From the NCBI RefSeq assembly GCF_000024545.1, contig NC_013947.1, forward strand, positions 2,790,001 through 2,854,000: DNA of 64,000 bases. The letters are read 5' to 3'. The DNA comes from Stackebrandtia nassauensis DSM 44728. GTDB lineage: Bacteria; Actinomycetota; Actinomycetes; Mycobacteriales; Micromonosporaceae. The notes under the pieces are model-generated. The model had not been told where the DNA came from. It made no database searches and saw only the letters and a list, made by a program, of their open reading frames with translations. The position numbers and the translations under genes were made by a program. Shown one piece after another: positions 35,234-41,828 of the stretch (its first letter is position 1; each line of letters begins with the position of its first letter).

Positions 35234-35628
35234 CGCGGCTGCCTCCTGGGCGGCGGGGTGGTGCCGAAAGCCTCGGCATAGGTGTCGCGCATCTTCGTCA
35301 CCGTCGCGGAGTCATCCCCGAAGGCATCGGCGGCGATACGCTTCACACGCTCGGCCAGGTGCCGACGCGCCGTGCGCGTGCCCTCGAGGATCTCGTCCCG
35401 CAACCCGGTGGGACCCAGGCTCATCGCGGCACGGCTGATCTCCAGGTCCGCCAGACCCCCGTTGGAGTCAACGGTGACCTTCACCGAACCGTCCCGATTG
35501 CCAGCGGTGATGGACAACTCGTTCATGGCCCGGCGCATCTGTTGTGCGTTCTCCTGCTGCTGACGCGCCGCCCGTCCGATCTCATCGATCACGGCCTGAG
35601 CCCCGGTCATTGGATCGCCCGTCATCAT
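35230..35628 (-). CDS. YbaB/EbfC family protein of the ESX-like cassette
   Basis: A 132-residue protein with the YbaB/EbfC fold pattern: a long N-terminal helix (QAVIDEIGRAARQQQENAQQMRRAMNEL), strands GSVKVTVDSNGGLADLEIS, and a C-terminal helix (RTARRHLAERVKRIAADAF). Canonical YbaB is a nucleoid-associated protein; in actinobacteria, paralogues of this type (such as EspL) accompany ESX substrates. The ATG pair at 35628/35625 follows AAGGA. It is the first gene of the operon and overlaps the next by 4 bases. Confidence 0.75.
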   Translation of the reverse strand: MMTGDPMTGAQAVIDEIGRAARQQQENAQQMRRAMNELSITAGNRDGSVKVTVDSNGGLADLEISRAAMSLGPTGLRDEILEGTRTARRHLAERVKRIAADAFGDDSATVTKMRDTYAEAFGTTPPPRRQPR

Positions 35629-35938
35629 GCGTCCTTTCCATTTGCGTGTTGACTGACGAGGCAACGCTATTTCGCCGCAGGCGGGACCAGTCCCGAAAAT
35701 CAGGTGTTACTGGTTGTAGTACCTCTCTTCTTCGACAATCCCACCCACCCCGCCACGGCCGCGCTGTTCGGTCAAACCGCACCGGGCTAGCCGCCGCTTC
35801 GTGGTAGCGCTCCCACGACTCTTAGTTGGGGTTTCACATGCGGTTTCATTTGCTGGTAATGTCCGCCGCGCTGTCATTCTCAGCCCTTACTGACTTGTCA
35901 GCAAGGAAACTGCACCACTCCCTCAAAGGAACCCCATA
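35629..35938. other. Intergenic region with divergent promoters
   Basis: A 310-base gap between the type VII-like operon and a small secreted protein gene. It contains a CTGAC-TT-GTCAG inverted repeat (35890-35901), 38 bases before the plus-strand start, and AAAGGA as the ribosome site. I see no further small gene. Confidence 0.4.
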
Positions 35939-36301
35939 GTGAAGCGAATGAAACTGGTCTTCGTCGCCGCCGCCACCGTGGCCCTGGTCGGCGGTGCCAC
36001 CGCCTACGCCACCGCCGACGACCTCGGCGCGAAAGCCGCCCCCATCGCGAAGAACGCCTACGGCTACATCACGTTCATCGACAACGGCGACAAGTTCAAG
36101 GTCTGCGACACCAAGAAGGACGGCAGAGGCGTCGTGGGAAGCGTGCACGACACGCGAGAAATGCTCGACTACGACACCGACGGCGGCGACTCCGGCTGTG
36201 ACTACTTCACGTACGACGTGGTCGAAGGCCCGGAGTACCACCTTGAGATCGAGCGGATCGGCGGCGGCTCCCGCGCGCACTCCGTGGGATTCTACGAGTA
36301 G
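35939..36301 (+). CDS. Small secreted protein, 120 aa, unknown function
   Basis: A GTG start with AAAGGA 9 bases upstream. Residues 1-26 are a signal peptide (MKLVFVAAATVALVGGATAYATA). The mature part is about 94 residues with two cysteines (KVCDTKK and SGCDYF) that may pair, and a Gly/Asp-rich beta-type sequence (ITFIDNGDKFKVCDT). I do not recognise the family. It resembles small exported proteins common in actinomycetes. A strong hairpin terminator follows, so it is a single-gene unit and separate from the P450 operon downstream. Confidence 0.75.
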   Translation: MKRMKLVFVAAATVALVGGATAYATADDLGAKAAPIAKNAYGYITFIDNGDKFKVCDTKKDGRGVVGSVHDTREMLDYDTDGGDSGCDYFTYDVVEGPEYHLEIERIGGGSRAHSVGFYE

Positions 36302-36331
36302 CGAACCCTTGAGTCCGTAGCGACGTCCACG

Positions 36332-36364
36332 CGGCCCGCGCACCACGCTTCGGTGCGCGGGCCG
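36332..36364 (+). terminator. Terminator after the small secreted protein gene
   Basis: A perfect 13-bp stem (36332-36344 with 36352-36364) with a 7-base loop, followed by TTGTG. Confidence 0.8.
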
Positions 36365-36404
36365 TTGTGCCCCTGAGGATCTGAATTATCGATAAGGGAC
36401 ATTC

Positions 36405-36442
36405 GTGGGTTTTGGTGGCGTTTGTGGAACTATTGTGGGAAC
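36405..36442 (+). promoter_or_regulatory. Phased GTGG repeats upstream of the P450 operon
   Basis: GTGG occurs at 36405, 36415, 36424 and 36435, spaced 10, 9 and 11 bases, and the last two lie within TTGTGGaAC/TTGTGGgAAC repeats. The array ends about 78 bases before the P450 start. Such phasing suggests an oligomeric regulator. The nearby palindrome TTATCGATAA (36386-36395) is also notable. Confidence 0.45.
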
Positions 36443-36519
36443 GGGTCTAGCTGGGTTCGGTGCTTACGGTTAATCTGACCGAATAGTTACCGACCGGATA
36501 CAAGGGAAGGTGAATCCCC

Positions 36520-37713
36520 TTGTCACAGCCTGGTTCTGACGACCCCATCATGTCCTTGGCGAGACCGGAAATCCTGGTCGACCCCTATCCCCACTACGCG
36601 AAACTGCGCGAGAACACCCCGGTTTTCTTCTACGAGCCACTCAACTCGTGGATGTTCACAAAGTACGCCGACTGTGTCGCGGTCCTGAAGGACAGCGCCC
36701 GGTTCGCCGCCGACTGGCGCCGGGTCGGGGAGCAGGTGCCGCCCCGCGCGATCAACATGCTCACTTTGGACCCTCCCGAGCACACCGGGGTGCGCCGACT
36801 GTTCCTGGAGACCCTGCGCGCCCAGGACAATGCGAAGATCGAGGCGCAGATCGCCGCACGCACCACCGAGCTGCTGGACTCGCTGCAGGATCGCGAGTCC
36901 TTCGACTTCCTCACCGAGTTCGCCGAGCCGTTGGCGCTCAACACCACCGCTGACTATCTGGGGGTGGAGCCGCCGGAGGCGGAGTGGACCTCCCGGGTGG
37001 GCCGGATCGTGGCGGCGGGCATGGACGCGGGCCTGTGGCCCGAGCGCGGCGCGCAACTGCGGGACGCCCATGAGGAACTGGCTGACCTTGTGGACGGCTG
37101 GATGGCCGACCTGCCGAAGACCGGCATCCTCGGCGAGTTGCGCGCCCGTCTCGACGGCACCGACGTGGCGCCCGATGTCCTGGCCAACACCGTGCGCGGG
37201 TTGCTGTTCTCGGGCTTCAGTTCGGGCGGGAAGCTGCTGGCTTCGGCCGCGGTGACCGTGTTCCACGAGCGCGCCGCCGCGCTGCCGGACTTCGTCGCGG
37301 CCGATCCGGTGCGCGCCACCGACGAACTGGTGCGCTACGCGGGTCCGATTCAGGCGGTGGCCCGGGCGTGCATCACCGACACGACGATCGGTGACACGCA
37401 GGTGAAGGCCGAGCAGGCGGTGACGCTGTTGCTGGGCGCCGCCAACCGGGACCCGGATCGGTTCGCCGACCCGGAGTCGGTGCACCTGGATCGGCATCCC
37501 AACCCGCACCTGGGTTTCGGACGGGGTCCGAAGTCGTGTCTGGGTTCGCCGTTCACCGCGATCCTGTTGCGGGTCGTCATGCGGATGCTGTCGCAGCGTT
37601 TCCCCGAGGCGCACGCGACGGGTGAACCGTCCTATCTGCCCAATCTCACCTTGCGCAGTCTGGACCGGTTCCCGGTCAGCCTGCGCGCTGAATCCCAGGC
37701 GGGTGTGCCATGA
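36520..37713 (+). CDS. Cytochrome P450 with non-canonical I-helix
   Basis: A 397-residue bacterial P450. The heme-binding loop is FGRGPKSCLGSPF with Cys340 as thiolate ligand, and the K-helix ExxR is E269-R272. The I-helix reads LLFSGFSSGGK (about 228-238): where most P450s have A-G-x-D/E-T, this one has S-G-x-S-S, so the acid-alcohol pair for proton delivery is absent. Such changes occur in P450s that perform phenol coupling or other non-hydroxylating chemistry. The start is TTG behind GGAAGG. It is the first gene of the operon and overlaps the sulfotransferase by 4 bases. The Y-W-Y pentapeptide encoded 1.5 kb downstream makes it a candidate cross-linking enzyme. No ferredoxin gene is adjacent. 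Confidence 0.9.
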   Translation: MSQPGSDDPIMSLARPEILVDPYPHYAKLRENTPVFFYEPLNSWMFTKYADCVAVLKDSARFAADWRRVGEQVPPRAINMLTLDPPEHTGVRRLFLETLRAQDNAKIEAQIAARTTELLDSLQDRESFDFLTEFAEPLALNTTADYLGVEPPEAEWTSRVGRIVAAGMDAGLWPERGAQLRDAHEELADLVDGWMADLPKTGILGELRARLDGTDVAPDVLANTVRGLLFSGFSSGGKLLASAAVTVFHERAAALPDFVAADPVRATDELVRYAGPIQAVARACITDTTIGDTQVKAEQAVTLLLGAANRDPDRFADPESVHLDRHPNPHLGFGRGPKSCLGSPFTAILLRVVMRMLSQRFPEAHATGEPSYLPNLTLRSLDRFPVSLRAESQAGVP

Positions 37714-38336
37714 CGAGACTCGACATCATCGGGGCGTCCTTCGGGCGCACCGGAACCACCTCGGTACGGCTGGCCCTGGAGACGCTGGGTTTCGGGCCCT
37801 GCCACTACATGCGGCACCTGTTCACCGATGTCGAACACGCGCGGGACTGGATGTGGGTCGCCGATGGTAACGATCCCAACTGGGACGTGCTGCTGTCCGG
37901 GTTCGCCAGCACGATCGCCTGGCCCGCCTCGTGCTACTGGCGCGAGTTGGCCGAGGCGTTCCCGGACGCGAAGGTGCTGCTCATCGACCGGGATCCGGTG
38001 GAGTGGTACGGAAGCGTCAGTCGCACGCTGTACCGCACCCGGCCGAGGACGGCCGTCGAACCCCGGGACAAGACCATCGAACGTCTCATCTGGAGCGGAG
38101 TCTTCGACGGCCGGTTCTCGGACCCACAGCACGCGATGGACGTGTATCGGGCGCATCGCGACGAGGTCCGCGCCACCATCCCCGCCGACCGGCTCGTCGA
38201 CGTCGACGTAGCGGCTGGATGGCCGCCCCTGTGCGAGGCGCTGGGGGTCGCGGTTCCCGACGAGCCGTTCCCACACGCCAATTCGACCGGCGAATACCTG
38301 GATCGGGCCCGCTCCGCCGGGGCCGTCCCCAACTGA
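37710..38336 (+). CDS. P-loop sulfotransferase family protein
   Basis: A 208-residue protein of the actinobacterial PAPS-dependent sulfotransferase group (Sulfotransfer_4 type). IIGASFGRTGTTSVRLALETLG is the 5'-phosphosulfate loop near residues 6-27, and AKVLLIDRDPVEWYGSVSRTLY is the 3'-phosphate-binding region with R and S. The predicted reaction is O-sulfation of a hydroxyl, for instance a tyrosine phenol of the modified peptide or a hydroxyl added by the neighbouring oxygenases; the substrate is inference. The gene overlaps the P450 stop by 4 bases (ATGA) and precedes the methyltransferase by 10 bases, so all three are co-translated. Confidence 0.85.
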   Translation: MTRLDIIGASFGRTGTTSVRLALETLGFGPCHYMRHLFTDVEHARDWMWVADGNDPNWDVLLSGFASTIAWPASCYWRELAEAFPDAKVLLIDRDPVEWYGSVSRTLYRTRPRTAVEPRDKTIERLIWSGVFDGRFSDPQHAMDVYRAHRDEVRATIPADRLVDVDVAAGWPPLCEALGVAVPDEPFPHANSTGEYLDRARSAGAVPN

Positions 38337-38346
38337 AGGAGCGCAC

Positions 38347-39117
38347 ATGGAGACCGTGCCGGACCTGACCGTCACCTCTGACACCGACCCTTATGGAGCC
38401 GTCGCCGGGCTCTACGACTGGCTGCACGTGGGACCGGGATCCACCGACCTGGTGTCGTTCTTCGCCGAGCTGGCCCCCGAAGGGGGCACCGGGCTGGAGA
38501 TCGGGCCGGGCACCGGACGGATGACACTCGCTGTGGCCCCGAGACTGTCCTCGCTGTACTGCCTGGAGCGCTCGGCGTTCATGCGGACGATCCTGCTGAC
38601 GAAACTCGCGTCGCTTCCGGAACTGCGGGAGAAGGTGACCGTCCTCGATGAGGCCGTCCCGGGATTCAGTCTCGGGCGCACCTTCGACTACGTCTACGTT
38701 TCCGCCGTGTTCGAGCACGTCCCGCCGGACGCCCGCCAGGCCCTGTTCGCCGGGCTGGCCGAGCATCTCGCCCCGGGCGGGATCGTGGCCATGGACATGG
38801 TCGAGGACGAGGTCATTCCCCGGTTCGCGGAACGCGAGATCCGGTCGGTGCGGCAGGGAGACTGCCGGTACACATTGTCCACCGCCGTGACCCCGGTGCA
38901 GCCCGACCTGGGACAGGTGCGGCACGTGTACCGCACCTACCTCAACGACGAACTGCTGACGACCCACACCGTGGAGCGCGAACACCACATGCACCGTCCC
39001 GCCGCGGTCTTCGCCGACCTGCGAGCCGTCGGCCTGGAACCGGTGGCGGGCACGGCACTGACCAAGACGGGTACGCCGCTTGACGACAAGGGAACCCTGG
39101 TCGCCAAGCGGGTGTAA
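38347..39117 (+). CDS. SAM-dependent class I methyltransferase
   Basis: A 256-residue soluble protein. Motif I is LEIGPGTGRMTLAV (about 50-63), and YVYVSAVFEHVPPDARQALFAGLAEHLAPGGIVAMD covers motifs II-III. The acceptor is unknown; O- or N-methylation of the operon product is likely from context. AAGGAG lies 5 bases before the ATG. After its stop, 78 bases containing a 9-bp hairpin separate it from the mini-gene at 39196. Confidence 0.88.
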   Translation: METVPDLTVTSDTDPYGAVAGLYDWLHVGPGSTDLVSFFAELAPEGGTGLEIGPGTGRMTLAVAPRLSSLYCLERSAFMRTILLTKLASLPELREKVTVLDEAVPGFSLGRTFDYVYVSAVFEHVPPDARQALFAGLAEHLAPGGIVAMDMVEDEVIPRFAEREIRSVRQGDCRYTLSTAVTPVQPDLGQVRHVYRTYLNDELLTTHTVEREHHMHRPAAVFADLRAVGLEPVAGTALTKTGTPLDDKGTLVAKRV

Positions 39118-39126
39118 CCGTCATGG

Positions 39127-39168
39127 AATCCGGTGCCCGGGTCTCGACAGCCTGTGGGACACCGGATT
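39127..39168 (+). terminator. Hairpin upstream of the MRYWY mini-gene
   Basis: A 9-bp perfect stem, AATCCGGTG/CACCGGATT (39127-39135 with 39160-39168), extended inside by CCC/GGG with a bulged A. It lies between the methyltransferase stop and the mini-gene. It could be a partial terminator, an RNA processing stop or an attenuator. Confidence 0.55.
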
Positions 39169-39195
39169 GAGCACAGTCCGGAAAGGAGGTGCGCC

Positions 39196-39213
39196 ATGCG
39201 TTACTGGTACTGA
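39196..39213 (+). CDS. 18-bp gene for pentapeptide MRYWY (biarylitide-type RiPP precursor candidate)
   Basis: ATG-CGT-TAC-TGG-TAC-TGA encodes M-R-Y-W-Y. A near-perfect Shine-Dalgarno, AAAGGAGGT (39182-39190), sits 5 bases before the ATG, although no longer frame starts there, so ribosomes must be directed to this five-codon frame. Known biarylitide precursors are pentapeptides of the same length (for example MRYYH, with leader MR and core YxH) cross-linked by a P450. Here the core would be Y-W-Y, and a P450 is the first gene of the same operon. Strong hairpins flank the mini-gene on both sides. Differences from known clusters are that the P450 is three genes upstream rather than directly after, and that many extra tailoring genes are present. 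An alternative is a regulatory leader peptide acting on the next gene. Confidence 0.65.
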   Translation: MRYWY

Positions 39214-39224
39214 GTTGCGAGTGT

Positions 39225-39252
39225 CGTGGCCCGGCGAACGCGTCGGGCCACG
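39225..39252 (+). terminator. Hairpin directly after the MRYWY mini-gene
   Basis: A 9-bp perfect stem, CGTGGCCCG/CGGGCCACG (39225-39233 with 39244-39252), extended by GCG/CGT around the tetraloop AACG, 12 bases after the mini-gene stop. Leaky hairpins in this position commonly raise precursor over enzyme expression in RiPP operons. Confidence 0.6.
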
Positions 39253-39303
39253 GCCAGCGCAGATTACCGCCTCTTCGCGACCTCTGGAACAGGAGTACTT
39301 CCG

Positions 39304-40269
39304 ATGACCACGCCAAGCCTGGAACAACGGTGGGAATCGGTGCCCGCCACGGCGGCGCTCGACCGCGTATACGACGCCTCGCTGCTGGCCGCCGAGGTCA
39401 ACGCGCTGCGTGAGCAGACCTGGAAGGTGCAGCGTTCCGTCGGGCAGGACGGCGTCTACGGGGGTGCCGCGATCGACTGGACGATCCTGTCGTTGCGCAG
39501 CGCGGGCGGTGATCCGGCCCGTACCGATCCCGGCGGTGCCGGGCCCGTCGATCACGCCGACACCCCGCACCTGGACCGCTCGCCCGAACTGGCCAAGGTG
39601 CTGCGCGACATCCCGACGACGCTGTTGGCGGTGCGGCTCATGGCTTTGGGGCCGGGCGTCGAGGTCAAGGAACACCGGGACGCCAAATGCGGCCTGCCGT
39701 GGGGGATGACGCGGCTGCACATCCCCGTCATCACCAATCCGGGTTCGTTCGTGGTCATCGAGGGCCGCGACTACCACTGGGACGCGGGACGGTTGTGGTT
39801 CGGTGACTTCAACCGGCTCCACTATGTCCGCAACGACGGCGAAGAGGCCCGGATTCATCTGGTGCTGGACTGTCTGGTCAGCCCGGAACTGCTTGACTTG
39901 TTCCCGTCCGAGTTCCGGGACGCCCTTCCTGAGCGCGATGTGCTGGTGACCCGGCCCAACCTGCCGAGCCCACCGGTGACGCGCTGCCGGTTCCGGATGC
40001 CCGCGCGGTTCGTCGAATGGTCGGAGGAGGAACCGGTCGCCGCGATCGACGAACTGGTGGACGCCGAGGTGGTGCCCGGCGACGACGGCCCGGTACTGCA
40101 TGTGGACGGTAAACCGACGTTCGGTCTGGTTCACGTCGGCGACGACGAGTTCCGGTTCACCGGCTGGTCGGAGGAGCGCACGGTGAAACTGGCGAACGGC
40201 CACGTGCGATGCCGAACCCGGTTGGGCGAAAGGATGTCCGAGACCGTCTGTCTGACCGAACTCGCGTGA
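39304..40269 (+). CDS. Aspartyl/asparaginyl beta-hydroxylase-like Fe(II)/2OG dioxygenase
   Basis: A 321-residue protein. EVKEHRDAKCG supplies H124-x-D126, and the AspH motif GDFNRLHYVRNDGEEARIHLVLD supplies distal His173 and the 2-oxoglutarate-binding Arg183. The double-stranded beta-helix core covers about 55-195. The C-terminal 120 residues resemble a small accessory domain (PPVTRCRFRMPARF onward). Family members hydroxylate Asp, Asn or peptidyl residues at the beta-carbon. The ATG at 39304 has CAGGAG 10 bases upstream; an earlier in-frame start at 39226 would run through the hairpin. The stop overlaps the FAD monooxygenase start (TGATG). A peptide substrate is plausible in this operon. Confidence 0.85.
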   Translation: MTTPSLEQRWESVPATAALDRVYDASLLAAEVNALREQTWKVQRSVGQDGVYGGAAIDWTILSLRSAGGDPARTDPGGAGPVDHADTPHLDRSPELAKVLRDIPTTLLAVRLMALGPGVEVKEHRDAKCGLPWGMTRLHIPVITNPGSFVVIEGRDYHWDAGRLWFGDFNRLHYVRNDGEEARIHLVLDCLVSPELLDLFPSEFRDALPERDVLVTRPNLPSPPVTRCRFRMPARFVEWSEEEPVAAIDELVDAEVVPGDDGPVLHVDGKPTFGLVHVGDDEFRFTGWSEERTVKLANGHVRCRTRLGERMSETVCLTELA

Positions 40270-41828
40270 TGAAGGTCCTGGTCGTCGGCGGCGGTCTCGT
40301 CGGACTGTCGACGGCGCTGTTCCTGGCCTGGCACGGTGTCGAGTGCACAGTGGTGGAACGCCATCAGGATGTGTTGCGGCACCCGCGAATGCGCAGTCTG
40401 GCGCCGCGGCTCGTCGAGATGTACCGCCAGGTGGGCCTGGAGCCCGAGCTGGTGCGCGCCGGTGACGCCTTCGCCGATCACGCCGAGTTCACCATGGTGC
40501 GGGCCGAGACCCTGGGCGGTGTCCACACAGTACTGGACAAACATCAGGACGCGGGGCTCGCCGACGACATCAGCCCGTGCCGGGGCATCCCCATCGACCA
40601 GGACCGGGCCGAACGGCTGGTGTGGCGGCGGGCGAAACAGCTGGGGGCCGATGTCCGCTTCGGCGTCAGCCTCAAGGACTTCAGCCATGACGGCGCGGGG
40701 GTGACCGCGCGGCTGCGAGCCGCCGACGGCACCGTCTCGACCGTGACCGCCGAGTACCTGATCGCGGCCGACGGCGCCAACAGCGGCATCCGGCACCGGC
40801 TGGGCATCGGCATGACCGGCCCCGGCGAGATCAGCCGGATGCTGTCGATCCTGTTCGAGGCCGACCTGGATCCGCTGCTGGGCGACCGCTCCGTCCACAT
40901 GGCCTTCCTGACCCAGCCGCACCCGCAGACCTACCTCATGTCCCTGGACCCGCAGCGGCGACGCTGGGTGCTGGGCACCTCCGACCCCGGGGACCGTGGC
41001 GCCACCCGCGATGACTGCGAGGCGCTCGTCCACGCGGCCCTCGGGGGCGAACCGCCGCTGCGGATCCTGCCGCCGGTGCCGGGATCGACGAGCCCCGCAC
41101 TGCGATTCGGGCTCGGCGCCGCCGTCGCCGATCGGTTCCGGGACGGCCGGGTGTTCCTGGTCGGCGACGCCGCGCACCACATGCCGCCGCCGGGCGGTTT
41201 CGGTGGTGCGACCGGGGTCGCCGACGCCCACAACCTCGCCTGGAAACTCGCGGCGGTGCTCACCGGCCGCGCCGACTCGGCGCTGCTGGACACCTACCAC
41301 GCCGAACGGCACCCGGTCGCGGAGTTCACCATGCGCCAGGCCCTGGCGCGAGCCAGCACCCGGCTGGGCGCCGACTGGACCGACCGCGAAGCGACCATCG
41401 TCGAGCGCACCGCGGTGATGATGGGCTACCGCTACGGATCCGAGGACATCGTGTCGGCCGAACCGGCCGCCGTGGGCACCCGGTTTCCGCACCTGTGGCT
41501 GCCGTCGGGCGAGTCCAGCCTCGACCTGTTCGGCTCGGGGTTCGTGCTGCTGACCTCGTCCGGAGGCGAGGCCTGGGGGCGAGTCGGCCACGAGTCGTTG
41601 ACCGTCAACCGTCTGCCGATCGACCTGCCCGGCGTCGACCCCGACGGCGCGATCCTGGTCCGACCCGACGGCTTCGTCGCCTGGCGCGGACGCGCGTGCC
41701 CCGATGATCCACAGGCGACCATCGATCGGGTGATGGCCGCGTCGCTTCACGGCAACAGTCCGGTTACGGAAAGTTCTTCCGTTTTGTCGCCAACCGAATT
41801 CCCGCCGCCGAGCGTCTTTAGGAGGTGA
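40269..41828 (+). CDS. FAD-dependent aromatic monooxygenase (PHBH fold)
   Basis: A 519-residue class A flavoprotein monooxygenase. It has the Rossmann motif VVGGGLVGLS (about 5-14) with VVER at the end of strand 2, the D-G motif AADGANSGIRHRLG near 167-180, and the G-D motif VFLVGDAAHHMPPPGGFGGATGVADAHNLAWKL near 295-326. The C-terminal thioredoxin-like extension is seen in polyketide-type aromatic hydroxylases (RdmE/PgaE group). The expected reaction is NAD(P)H-dependent hydroxylation of a phenol or indole. Tyr or Trp of the pentapeptide is an inferred target. The ATG overlaps the upstream stop. The end overlaps the PBP-like gene by 4 bases, which ties that gene to the biosynthetic operon. 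Confidence 0.9.
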   Translation: MKVLVVGGGLVGLSTALFLAWHGVECTVVERHQDVLRHPRMRSLAPRLVEMYRQVGLEPELVRAGDAFADHAEFTMVRAETLGGVHTVLDKHQDAGLADDISPCRGIPIDQDRAERLVWRRAKQLGADVRFGVSLKDFSHDGAGVTARLRAADGTVSTVTAEYLIAADGANSGIRHRLGIGMTGPGEISRMLSILFEADLDPLLGDRSVHMAFLTQPHPQTYLMSLDPQRRRWVLGTSDPGDRGATRDDCEALVHAALGGEPPLRILPPVPGSTSPALRFGLGAAVADRFRDGRVFLVGDAAHHMPPPGGFGGATGVADAHNLAWKLAAVLTGRADSALLDTYHAERHPVAEFTMRQALARASTRLGADWTDREATIVERTAVMMGYRYGSEDIVSAEPAAVGTRFPHLWLPSGESSLDLFGSGFVLLTSSGGEAWGRVGHESLTVNRLPIDLPGVDPDGAILVRPDGFVAWRGRACPDDPQATIDRVMAASLHGNSPVTESSSVLSPTEFPPPSVFRR

